This document shows, one piece after another, positions 1 through 6,293 of a DNA stretch of 6,315 nt. Under the pieces are notes generated by a model, which saw only the letters and a program-made list of their open reading frames with translations, had not been told where the DNA came from and did not search any database. Each line of letters starts with the position of its first letter. Position 1 is the stretch's first letter. The stretch is from contig JACNLN010000166.1 in the NCBI GenBank assembly GCA_014381485.1, positions 1 to 6,315 of the forward strand, written 5' to 3'. Both the position numbers and the translations under genes were made by a program. Origin of the DNA: Fidelibacterota bacterium (GTDB lineage: Bacteria > Fidelibacterota > Marinisomatia > Marinisomatales > CAZVFT01).

Positions 1-9
1 ATCACGGAA

Positions 10-96
10 GGTTTATTTAAAAATCTTAGGAGAGTAAAAGTATAATTTTCAATTTAATATTGAATATTTGAAAATTACTAAGAGATTTTTAAAACC
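10..96. repeat. Long AT-rich imperfect inverted repeat downstream of mazG
   Basis: The 111 bases after the mazG stop hold no gene but fold back on themselves. An inner perfect 10-base dyad pairs TAATTTTCAA (43-52) with TTGAAAATTA (68-77). An outer imperfect arm pairs GGTTTATTTAAAAATCTTAG (10-29) with 78-96, interrupted by small insertions. In the operon transcript this would be a long A/U-rich stem-loop starting about 15 bases after the mazG stop codon. It could terminate transcription or protect the mRNA 3' end, but it lacks a GC-rich stem and a clean U-tract, so it is not a textbook intrinsic terminator. Chance pairing is easier in AT-rich DNA, but the nested arms make accident less likely. 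Confidence 0.5.
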
Positions 97-111
97 TTTT
101 TAACAAGTTCA

Positions 112-882
112 TCAATTTTTCTTTGTCTGATTCCAGATTTTATCCATCTCTTTAAGTGTAGCTTCTTCAAGTGGAATCCCTCGATTGCATAAATCTTTCT
201 CTACATGTTGAAATCGGTTGGTGAATTTTATATTGGCTTTCCGAAGTGCATCTTCTGCAGAGATATTCAAAAACCTGCAGAGATTGACAATAGCGAAAAA
301 GAGATCCCCTACTTCCTCTTCCACATGTTTTTTTATACCCCTTTTTTCTGCTCCTTTTAGTTCCTCCAGTTCTTCGTGGACTTTTTGCCATACCTGATGG
401 ATTTCTTCCCAATCGAATCCCGCATAAGATGCTTTTTCCTGAAGACGCTGTGCTCTGACGAGAGCGGGAAGGGTTTTCGGAACTCCGTCCAGTCTTGACT
501 TCCGATCTTTCTCCTTTTGTTTTTCCGCTTCCCAGTTCATCTTGGCTGGTAGAGGTCCTTCTGCGTTTTTCTCTCCAAACACGTGACTGTGACGTCTTAC
601 CAATTTTTCATTGATTCCACGAAGGGTTTCTTCCAACGTGAATTCACCATTTTCTTCGGCGATATTGGTCTGAAATACTGCATGCAGCAAAATATCACCC
701 AGTTCTTCCGATAGGGTTTTCCAATCCTCATGATCTACTGTTTCGATTACTTCATAAGTTTCCTCGAGGAAGTAGGGAAGGAGGGATGCATGGGTCTGTT
801 TCCTGTCCCAGGGACAGCCATTGAGTCCTCGTAATCGTGTGACAATAGAGATCAATTTCTCAAACAGTCTACCTTCATTCAC
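112..882 (-). CDS. mazG: Nucleoside triphosphate pyrophosphohydrolase MazG (two-domain)
   Basis: MazG hydrolyses NTPs and dNTPs to the monophosphate and pyrophosphate in the cytoplasm, cleaning the nucleotide pool and, in E. coli, moderating the stringent response. The 256-residue length matches the full two-domain form (E. coli about 263). The N-terminal domain carries the hallmark GCPWDRKQTH (22-31), the EETYE metal motif (40-44) and EELGD (59-63), followed by the conserved RRHSHVFGE segment (96-104). The C-terminal domain repeats the acidic pattern: EELEE (170-174) and EEVGD (189-193). Both sets of acidic Mg-binding residues are intact, so both domains could be catalytic. The start is GTG at 882, inside the end of the upstream transporter gene (8-base overlap); a nearby ATG at 878 is out of frame. 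A strong Shine-Dalgarno, AGAGGAG, lies 7 bases ahead, supporting this start and giving the gene its own translation signal. It is the last gene of the operon. Family assignment is very secure; physiological substrate is inference. Confidence 0.96.
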   Translation of the reverse strand: MNEGRLFEKLISIVTRLRGLNGCPWDRKQTHASLLPYFLEETYEVIETVDHEDWKTLSEELGDILLHAVFQTNIAEENGEFTLEETLRGINEKLVRRHSHVFGEKNAEGPLPAKMNWEAEKQKEKDRKSRLDGVPKTLPALVRAQRLQEKASYAGFDWEEIHQVWQKVHEELEELKGAEKRGIKKHVEEEVGDLFFAIVNLCRFLNISAEDALRKANIKFTNRFQHVEKDLCNRGIPLEEATLKEMDKIWNQTKKN

Positions 883-2128
883 GTCTATTCTCCTCTTTAG
901 TGATAATTACTTTTATAATTCGATTTCCAATGACTTTTCGTATTCGGAAGCGGAAGGTGAAATAGGTGATTTCTGCACCCACGTCTGGTATTTCTCCAAA
1001 CTGTTCTAATAAAAATCCGCCAAGACTGTCATATTCCCTATCTTCCGGGAAGGGGATTGGGAGTTTATCTTCGAGGTCGTTGATGGAAATTTTTGCATCG
1101 ACAATCCATTTCCCTTTTTTCGTAGGAACAATTAAAGGTGTTTCACGATCAAATTCATCTCTAATTTCTCCAACAACCTCCTCTACAATATCTTCCACTG
1201 TGACCATTCCTGCTGTTCCTCCATATTCATCAACAACGATAGCGATGTTTTCCCGCCGCTGTTGAAAATCTTTCAGGAGGTCGTCAATCCGTTTAGATTC
1301 GGGAACAAAGTATGTCTCCCGACAGATGGAAAGGATATCTCCTTCAAAAGGGCGACCGTTAAGGAATGGGAGGACATCCTTGGCGTAGAGGATTCCTTTT
1401 ATTTTATCAAGGGTTTCTTCATAAACAGGAAATTTCGAGAAGCGATATTCTTGAATAGTCTTGATTACTTCATCAAGTGAATCTTCCAGTTCAAAACTGA
1501 TGATATCAGTACGGGGAACCATGATTTCTCTAACAGCAGTTTCTCCAAAATCGAAGACAGATTGAATCATCTCCATCTCATCGTGATTCAGGCTTCCTTT
1601 CTCAACCCCAACTTCTGCCAGCGTGATTAATTCTGCCTCCGAATCAAAAAGTTCTTCTTTTTTTGGAATAAATTTGGTTAAAAGATGAGTAAAATTATAC
1701 AAAAGTGCGGCAATTGGATACAAAATGAAGCTGATAAGACGAATAGGAGTCGAAACTCGTTTAGCGAACAATTCAGAGTTTCTGATAGCGAGTATTTTTG
1801 GCGTGATCTCACTGACGAGAATAATTACAAGACTTAAGATTATTGTCTCCACTGTCAGGATGATAGGAATGTTGGCACCCAGCCGGCTAGCAACATCTAC
1901 AGTAATAATGGCAGCGAACGACGCAATAATAACATTAATTATAGTATTGCCTGTTAAAATTGTAATAAGCAGTTTTCTTGGTTCTGACAACATTTTGAGT
2001 ATCGAATCTGCAGTGTTGTCTTGAACTAAACTGGACTTTTTAATAGAGAAGAAAGCAGCTTCCGCTCCCGAGAAAAAAGCGGACATCAGCAGTAGGAGGA
2101 GAAAAAAAACAATTTCGAGAATAATCAT
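875..2128 (-). CDS. CNNM/CorC-type transporter with CBS pair (HlyC/CorC family)
   Basis: This 417-residue inner-membrane protein belongs to the CNNM (DUF21)/CBS family, whose bacterial members (CorC, MpfA, YhdP) are linked to Mg2+/Co2+ export or homeostasis. Older 'hemolysin' labels are historical. Domain order is complete. The CNNM membrane domain (about 1-155) has the signature SAFFSGAE (16-23), GNTIINV (60-66) and SEITPK (106-111), with hydrophobic segments near 3-22, 53-78, 87-106 and 128-150. Next comes the first CBS motif starting at MVPRTDI (203-209), and a second CBS ending in DEYGGTAGMVTVEDI (300-314) and GEIRDEFD (320-327). A C-terminal CorC_HlyC domain spans about 335-412. CBS pairs in this family bind ATP/Mg2+ and regulate transport. 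The gene overlaps ybeY by ATGA and has no evident Shine-Dalgarno, so translation is probably coupled. The YbeY-CorC adjacency recalls proteobacterial ybeY-ybeX. A GldE-like role, as in gliding Bacteroidota, is an alternative that sequence alone cannot exclude. An 8-T run lies at codons 7-9. Confidence 0.93.
   Translation of the reverse strand: MIILEIVFFLLLLLMSAFFSGAEAAFFSIKKSSLVQDNTADSILKMLSEPRKLLITILTGNTIINVIIASFAAIITVDVASRLGANIPIILTVETIILSLVIILVSEITPKILAIRNSELFAKRVSTPIRLISFILYPIAALLYNFTHLLTKFIPKKEELFDSEAELITLAEVGVEKGSLNHDEMEMIQSVFDFGETAVREIMVPRTDIISFELEDSLDEVIKTIQEYRFSKFPVYEETLDKIKGILYAKDVLPFLNGRPFEGDILSICRETYFVPESKRIDDLLKDFQQRRENIAIVVDEYGGTAGMVTVEDIVEEVVGEIRDEFDRETPLIVPTKKGKWIVDAKISINDLEDKLPIPFPEDREYDSLGGFLLEQFGEIPDVGAEITYFTFRFRIRKVIGNRIIKVIITKEENRRE
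890..896 (-). promoter_or_regulatory. Shine-Dalgarno of mazG
   Basis: On the minus strand this reads AGAGGAG, 7 bases before the GTG start at 882. It lies inside the last codons of the CBS transporter gene. It is the strongest ribosome binding site at any internal junction of the operon and is the main reason to accept the GTG start. Confidence 0.8.
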
Positions 2129-2562
2129 TTCAATAAAATATTAGTAGAGTTTATTTGATTTAAAAAATAATCCTCTTTTCTTTTCATCTTGAGTTTGTTT
2201 TGTGGCGTGTCATCATTGTAATCTACCAGATGGAGAGTCCCGTGAAATACAAGACGTGACAGTTCATTGTGATAGGCTGTATTGAATTTTTTTGAATTTT
2301 CCAGAGCAATCTCGGGACTGATGTATATTTCTCCTTCCATGGAATCACCATCATCAAGGCGAAATGCGATGACATCTGTGTAAACGTTCTGATTGAAAAA
2401 TTGTTTTTTTAATTTTTTCAGCATTTCCGTAGTACCAAAGATGACGGTGATGTCTGCCGATTTGATCCCTTTATCTTTCAGGATCAGGGAAACATACTTT
2501 TCTACAGTGGCGGTTGAAACCTGAATAATGTTATCAACCACTTCGGTACGGATGGATATCAT
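2125..2562 (-). CDS. ybeY: Endoribonuclease YbeY (rRNA maturation factor), FCB-like variant
   Basis: YbeY is a metal-dependent endoribonuclease acting in 16S rRNA 3' maturation and ribosome quality control. The 145-residue length is normal. The active-site segment is HGTLHLVDYND (107-117): the two metal-binding histidines H107 and H111 are present, and the third ligand position is D117 rather than the His of the E. coli-type HGxLHLxGYDH. From memory of the family, Bacteroidota YbeY also uses Asp here and is followed by a similar KED segment (129-131). The TDVIAF motif (62-67) corresponds to canonical TDVLSF, and GEIYISPE (77-84) to GDIvISpe. The usual Arg before TDV (YR in E. coli-type proteins) is Phe56, which again fits the Bacteroidota-like pattern. 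The generally conserved Gly after HLx is Asp114, which I consider unusual. The start ATG at 2562 overlaps the upstream stop as ATGA with no clear Shine-Dalgarno. Identity is secure; full catalytic competence is inferred. Confidence 0.94.
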   Translation of the reverse strand: MISIRTEVVDNIIQVSTATVEKYVSLILKDKGIKSADITVIFGTTEMLKKLKKQFFNQNVYTDVIAFRLDDGDSMEGEIYISPEIALENSKKFNTAYHNELSRLVFHGTLHLVDYNDDTPQNKLKMKRKEDYFLNQINSTNILLK

Positions 2563-4901
2563 TCTGAGGAGGGTGTTGTTGATTCTTCTGCGGCGGGTTT
2601 CTCTTCGGGGTATTCAATACGGATATGATAGATTCCTTTTAAAACTGGGAGCAACCCGAATTTGCCCTGAATATTTCCTTTGAGCTTTGTTAAATCTTTC
2701 ATCGTTAGTGGGCAGTCGTCGAGTTGTTTCTCCTTCAGGCGATTTTCAATGATCTTATCAACCATAGCTTCGATTTTTGAAAGGGTTCGAGTCTTAAGGG
2801 AACGAATGGCAGCTTCGACGCTCTCACAGATCATTAAAATACCGGTTTCCTTCGAGTTAGGTTTTGGACCTGAATAGCGAAAATCGATATCGTTAATTTG
2901 AGATTTGTCTCCACCTGCTTCATCGAGTGCTTTTTTATAGAAATATTCAATTCTGGTGGTACCGTGATGCATAGGAATAAAATCGGTGACGATATTCGGG
3001 ATGTGATATTCTTTTGCCAGTTTGATTCCTTCTTTGACATGGTTTGTGATGATGCGTGAGGACATAACTGGTGAAAGATTCTCGTGTTTATTTTCTTCAC
3101 GAAACTGATTTTCAATGAAGTATTCTGGTCGTACTATTTTCCCGATATCGTGATAATAAGCACCAACTCGACAGAGAAGGGCATTAGCACCGATAGCATT
3201 GGCAGATGACTCAGCAAGATTGCCAACGACGACACTGTGGTTAAATGTCCCATTGGCTTCTTGAGAAAGTCGTTTTAGTAGGGGGTGGTTAAAATCAGAA
3301 TGTTCAAGAAGCATCAGATCAGATGTGACACCAAAGAGTATTTCAAACAGATGGCTTAAGCCATACGTGATAAATGGTGCCAGAACACCGTTGATGGTAA
3401 TATAAAGAAAATCCATCCTGAGAATAGTCCATTCCGTTTGTTTTAGAAGGCCAAAGGTTAGCAGGGTGAGAATCCCACTGAGGATTATGTAAAGAATTGC
3501 ATAATAGAGTTGAGTCCTGGTACGAAGATTGCGAACGGCGTACACAGCAGCGATGCTTGTAGCTAAAAAGAGCACCACAAATTCTAATTTATTTCCGACG
3601 ATAAAGGCGATAAAAACGGCGATAAACATAGTAAAAATGATGGCAATTCTCGCGTCAAAGAGTATGGTTATCACCATTGCAGAAACTGTAAGTGGAATGA
3701 GATATTCCGAGAGATTGAGGGTAAATACAAAAAGATAAGAGATAGCAACCATCAAGACGAAAACAGAACTGAAAAGGAGTAAAATTTGGTTCTCTTTGAA
3801 CAGGGAATCCCGGTATATCTGTAAAAAAGAAAAGAAGAGGAACAGAATGATGCATACCAGAAGGAACCGTCCAATCCACGGTAGAATCGCAAAAAATCCA
3901 GTTTCAAATTTTTCCCGCTTTTCCCATTCATTTTTATACGATATCAGCTTCTGGTAGATTTCTGGTGTTACTCTGGTGTTGGCATCAACGATTCTCTCAT
4001 TTTTCATCACAATTCCGTGGAAACGAGGGACTTTTGCAGTCCTATCCTGCTGATGTCGTTCTGTAGTTTCTTTATCAAATAGAACATTTGATTGTAAAAA
4101 TTCAACAATAACTTTGTAACCAATATCACGGAGATTATCATCCTCATTGGGATATGCCCTATTAATACTCACTCGGGCTTTTGTCCACGCTTCTTCCAGA
4201 TCATTAAAATCACCAATGTCCAGAAGTTCAGGGACATCTTCCAATATAATCTCTACCTGTTCACTAATGATTTCACTTTTAGCTATGTCAAAAAGTCCTT
4301 CAGCCCATCGATCCCGACAGATGGTGAGAATCGTTTTAAGGAACTGATCATAGTCGATGGGATCACCATTGGGTTGTTTTTTATCAAGAAAGGAATTCCA
4401 TTGTGGGGTATTAAGGTTGAAAGGATATTTTTTTTCAAATGCAGTAACAAGTTCACTCAGTGCGATGCTGTCTCGAGTTGCCTTAGACAGAGCTTTATCA
4501 AATTCAGGAGTATATCGATATTCAAACAGTAAAATTTTTCCCTCTTCATAATTTTTACGCTGTTTGTGGATTTTTTCAACATCTGTGATGAATGTCTGAA
4601 TTTTTTCAATCTGCTCATCAACGATGGACTGATTTCTGTCGAATTGGAACGGTTCACTTCGTAGCGCTTCGGCAATATCTACCTGAAGTTTTTTGCTGTC
4701 TTTAAGGATTGGGTAGTTGAAACGGGCTACAATTTCTTCTGAGGTAATATCACCCACCTTATAATTGATCACGAAGGACTTTCCCCTGGGGAAAAAGAAT
4801 GAGAGGATAATAGTTAATCCCAGAAAGATCAGGAATTTTATGAGAATATCCTTACGTTGTTTTTCGCTGAGTTTTTTGAGTTTGCGGAATACTGGTTTCA
4901 T
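2559..4901 (-). CDS. pgpH: Membrane HD phosphodiesterase, PgpH/YqfF family (7TMR-HD)
   Basis: The characterised family member, Listeria PgpH, hydrolyses cyclic di-AMP. This 780-residue protein has the complete architecture: a cationic N-terminus, one transmembrane helix (19-37), a large extracytoplasmic 7TMR-HDED domain (about 39-335), about seven helices between 340 and 515, and a cytoplasmic HD domain. HD-domain residues visible are H555, H584-D585 in YYHDIGK, HENLSP (606-611), H621 in NHVKEG, and H645-H646 in MHHGT. The final metal ligand is expected in the segment usually read as ADSVEA, but here it is CESVEA with Glu693 in place of Asp (codon GAG at 2823-2825). Glu can still coordinate metal, so activity may persist but should not be assumed. 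The start ATG overlaps the preceding stop as ATGA and no Shine-Dalgarno is apparent. Adjacency to ybeY matches the Firmicutes yqfF-yqfG order. Family is secure; c-di-AMP as substrate is inference, since no cyclase is in view. Confidence 0.93.
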   Translation of the reverse strand: MKPVFRKLKKLSEKQRKDILIKFLIFLGLTIILSFFFPRGKSFVINYKVGDITSEEIVARFNYPILKDSKKLQVDIAEALRSEPFQFDRNQSIVDEQIEKIQTFITDVEKIHKQRKNYEEGKILLFEYRYTPEFDKALSKATRDSIALSELVTAFEKKYPFNLNTPQWNSFLDKKQPNGDPIDYDQFLKTILTICRDRWAEGLFDIAKSEIISEQVEIILEDVPELLDIGDFNDLEEAWTKARVSINRAYPNEDDNLRDIGYKVIVEFLQSNVLFDKETTERHQQDRTAKVPRFHGIVMKNERIVDANTRVTPEIYQKLISYKNEWEKREKFETGFFAILPWIGRFLLVCIILFLFFSFLQIYRDSLFKENQILLLFSSVFVLMVAISYLFVFTLNLSEYLIPLTVSAMVITILFDARIAIIFTMFIAVFIAFIVGNKLEFVVLFLATSIAAVYAVRNLRTRTQLYYAILYIILSGILTLLTFGLLKQTEWTILRMDFLYITINGVLAPFITYGLSHLFEILFGVTSDLMLLEHSDFNHPLLKRLSQEANGTFNHSVVVGNLAESSANAIGANALLCRVGAYYHDIGKIVRPEYFIENQFREENKHENLSPVMSSRIITNHVKEGIKLAKEYHIPNIVTDFIPMHHGTTRIEYFYKKALDEAGGDKSQINDIDFRYSGPKPNSKETGILMICESVEAAIRSLKTRTLSKIEAMVDKIIENRLKEKQLDDCPLTMKDLTKLKGNIQGKFGLLPVLKGIYHIRIEYPEEKPAAEESTTPSSE

Positions 4902-6064
4902 ATAGACGGGTCTTGCTGAATTGATCTTATGAGTTTACGAAGAATTACCATACGCTGTATTTCGCTGGTTCCTTCTCCGATAGTGAGCACTTTTGCATCT
5001 CTGAAATATCTTTCAGCGGGGTAGTCTTTGATATACCCATATCCACCAAAAATTTGGAGGGCTTCTGTAGTGGTACGCATCGCCACTTCGGAGGCAAATA
5101 ATTTTGCCATTGCAGCTTCTTTCATAACATCTTTCCCAGCATCATACAACCTTGCTGCTTGATAGACAAGAAGTTTTGCTGCCTCAATTTCAGTTGCCAT
5201 ATCCACTAATTTGAATCCCACTGCTTGGTGAAGATATATCTTCTTACCGAAAGCTTCCCGTTCCCTGGCATAAGTTAAAGCTGATTCATAAGCTCCTTCA
5301 GCGGTACCGGTGGAGAGTGCTCCGATAGAAATTCGACCGCCAGTTAATGTTTTTAAAAATGTCTTAAAACCGGAACGCGGATCTCCCAGAGTATTTTTCT
5401 TGGGAATTTTGAGATCTTCGAAAAAGAGTTGACGTGTATCAGACCCTTTCCACCCCATCTTCTTTTCGGGGGGACATATATTGATTCCCGGAGTATCCAT
5501 CTCAACAATGAACGCTCCGATGCCCTGTTCCTCTCCATCAATAATAGTTCGGGCAGTAATATTTAAAACCCCAGCCACCCCGGCGTTGGTGGTGAAAATT
5601 TTTCCTCCATTAATGACCCACTCATCTCCCACAAGTTCCGCTCGAGTTTGCGTATTCCCAGCATCACTGCCTGCGTTGGGTTCTGTGAGACCGAAAGCTC
5701 CTATCATTTCACCGGAGGCAAGGGGGGGGAGATACTGCTTCTTCTGTTCGTCATTGCCTGCAAGCAGAATTGGGATAGTTCCGAGGGAGGTGTGAGCGGC
5801 AACTGTGATGGCAGTGGAACCGCACACCTTTGCGAGTTCATGAACTGCAATGGCGTAGGCGACATTATCCATTCCAGCACCACCGTATTCTTCAGGAATG
5901 GGTATACCCATCAAACCAAGTTCACTCATTTTCTGAATAATTTCGTGAGGGAATTTTGCTTCCCGATCCAATTCTTCAGCAACAGGTGATACCTCGTTTG
6001 TTGCAAAATCACGCACCATATCTCGCAAAAGAATATGTTCATCGTCGAGAAATAATTCATTCAT
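4898..6064 (-). CDS. Acyl-CoA dehydrogenase (short/medium-chain type)
   Basis: This FAD flavoenzyme removes two hydrogens from the alpha-beta position of an acyl-CoA and passes electrons to electron-transfer flavoprotein, a cytoplasmic step of fatty-acid or branched-chain amino-acid degradation. The 388-residue length and motifs are typical. They are an all-alpha N-terminal domain with PEEYGGAG (57-64), the first signature FGLTEPNAGSDAG (124-136), the beta-domain WVINGGKIFTTN (149-160), a REREAFGKK FAD segment, QIFGGYGYIKDYPAER, and GEGTSEIQR near the C-terminus. Glu364 in GEGT is the catalytic base position of the butyryl/short-chain class. I chose the ATG at 6064 because GGAG sits 6 bases before it. 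A TTG at 6076, four codons upstream, overlaps that GGAG and is unlikely to be used. The stop overlaps the next gene as ATGA, making this the first gene of the operon visible here. A C8 run encodes Leu-Pro-Pro-Leu at 112-115. Chain-length specificity (butyryl, isovaleryl, medium-chain) cannot be decided; no ETF or thiolase gene is in view. Confidence 0.95.
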   Translation of the reverse strand: MNELFLDDEHILLRDMVRDFATNEVSPVAEELDREAKFPHEIIQKMSELGLMGIPIPEEYGGAGMDNVAYAIAVHELAKVCGSTAITVAAHTSLGTIPILLAGNDEQKKQYLPPLASGEMIGAFGLTEPNAGSDAGNTQTRAELVGDEWVINGGKIFTTNAGVAGVLNITARTIIDGEEQGIGAFIVEMDTPGINICPPEKKMGWKGSDTRQLFFEDLKIPKKNTLGDPRSGFKTFLKTLTGGRISIGALSTGTAEGAYESALTYAREREAFGKKIYLHQAVGFKLVDMATEIEAAKLLVYQAARLYDAGKDVMKEAAMAKLFASEVAMRTTTEALQIFGGYGYIKDYPAERYFRDAKVLTIGEGTSEIQRMVILRKLIRSIQQDPSI

Positions 6065-6070
6065 ATTTGA

Positions 6071-6074
6071 CTCC
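6071..6074 (-). promoter_or_regulatory. Shine-Dalgarno of the acyl-CoA dehydrogenase gene
   Basis: On the minus strand this reads GGAG, followed by TCAAAT and then the ATG at 6064. The 6-base spacing favours this ATG over the upstream TTG, whose own codon overlaps the site. It is the only clear ribosome binding site at the head of the operon. Confidence 0.7.
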
Positions 6075-6094
6075 AATTTGTAATAAGGTAATTT

Positions 6095-6155
6095 ATCTTA
6101 AAAATAAATTTATTATTAAGGTCAATTTTATGTAATCGAATCTGTTAATTAACAA
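6095..6155 (-). promoter_or_regulatory. Candidate promoter region of the operon
   Basis: The leader of the first gene is very AT-rich and holds two weak minus-strand promoter candidates. One has TTGTTA (6155-6150), a 17-base spacer and CATAAA (6132-6127). The other has TTGACC (6125-6120) with TAAGAT (6100-6095) after 19 bases, a spacing more like that accepted by Bacteroidota-type sigma factors. Neither -10 box is close to consensus, and AT-rich DNA yields such matches by chance. A promoter somewhere here is expected because the leader precedes a tightly packed operon; the exact boxes are guesses. Confidence 0.28.
6143..6154. promoter_or_regulatory. 12-base perfect palindrome, possible operator
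   Basis: TGTTAATTAACA is a perfect 12-base palindrome about 80 bases upstream of the acyl-CoA dehydrogenase start, overlapping one candidate -35 box. Symmetric sites in this position often bind dimeric repressors, and acyl-CoA dehydrogenase operons are commonly controlled by TetR- or GntR-type regulators that sense acyl-CoA. No regulator gene is in view and the palindrome does not match an operator I recognise, so the role is inference. Confidence 0.3.
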
Positions 6156-6175
6156 ATGTATTCCAGTTCATTTTC

Positions 6176-6243
6176 CATCAACTCCCAACACGTCGGGATC
6201 TCCCCCGATAGATCGGGGCTTCGACATCAACTCCCGACACGTC
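6176..6243. repeat. Direct repeat pair (19 bases, 49-base period)
   Basis: CATCAACTCCCAACACGTC at 6176-6194 recurs at 6225-6243 with a single A-to-G change. The two copies bracket a GC-rich hairpin. The block is much richer in GC than the adjacent leader and the genes, has no coding potential that I can support, and looks like part of a dispersed intergenic repeat family. Two copies with unequal flanks are too few for a CRISPR array. Confidence 0.7.
6203..6218. repeat. GC-rich hairpin 1 (CCCCGAT/ATCGGGG)
   Basis: CCCCGATAGATCGGGG has perfect 7-base arms around two central bases (in practice 6 pairs with a 4-base loop). It lies between the two direct repeat copies. Hairpins built on CCCGAT/ATCGGG recur in intergenic DNA of several FCB-group genomes as I recall them, so it probably belongs to a genome-wide repeat. 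No U-tract follows on either strand, so terminator function is not supported. Confidence 0.65.
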
Positions 6244-6260
6244 CCCGATTCTATCGGGAC
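6241..6260. repeat. GC-rich hairpin 2 (CCCGAT/ATCGGG core)
   Basis: GTCCCCGATTCTATCGGGAC has a perfect CCCGAT/ATCGGG core with a 3-base loop (6244-6258), extended to GTC/GAC at the ends if one C is bulged. It shares the core with hairpin 1 but starts inside the second direct repeat copy instead of following it at the same distance, so the cluster is not a simple tandem duplication. No adjacent U-tract is present. Confidence 0.65.
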
Positions 6261-6293
6261 AGGCGGGATTTCCGATGCGCTCCAACATCACCC

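Noticed and set aside
966..1265. Plus-strand open frame of 99 codons opposite the transporter gene
   Set aside because: It is Ser/Pro/Thr-rich, has no recognisable family, and mirrors the conserved CBS and CorC_HlyC domains on the other strand.
2125..2562. YbeY as a pseudogene because the third His and conserved Arg are absent
   Set aside because: The frame is intact, both His ligands remain, and the Asp ligand with missing Arg is, as I recall, normal for Bacteroidota-type YbeY.
5481..5989. Overlapping plus-strand open frames of about 104 and 113 codons
   Set aside because: They lie opposite the strongly conserved acyl-CoA dehydrogenase, show no recognisable domain, and are best explained as antisense shadows of its codon pattern.
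112..6064. A novel multi-gene defence or mobile system in the coding block
   Set aside because: All five genes belong to well-known housekeeping families with intact domains; MazG and HD domains appear here in their standard full-length forms, not in defence-type fusions.
6074..6076. TTG as start of the acyl-CoA dehydrogenase, giving 392 residues
   Set aside because: The TTG overlaps the GGAG site that is well placed for the ATG at 6064, has no good Shine-Dalgarno of its own, and would add only four residues.
6203..6260. Rho-independent terminators formed by the GC-rich hairpins
   Set aside because: Neither hairpin is followed by a T-run on either strand, and they occur with direct repeats, which fits an intergenic repeat better.
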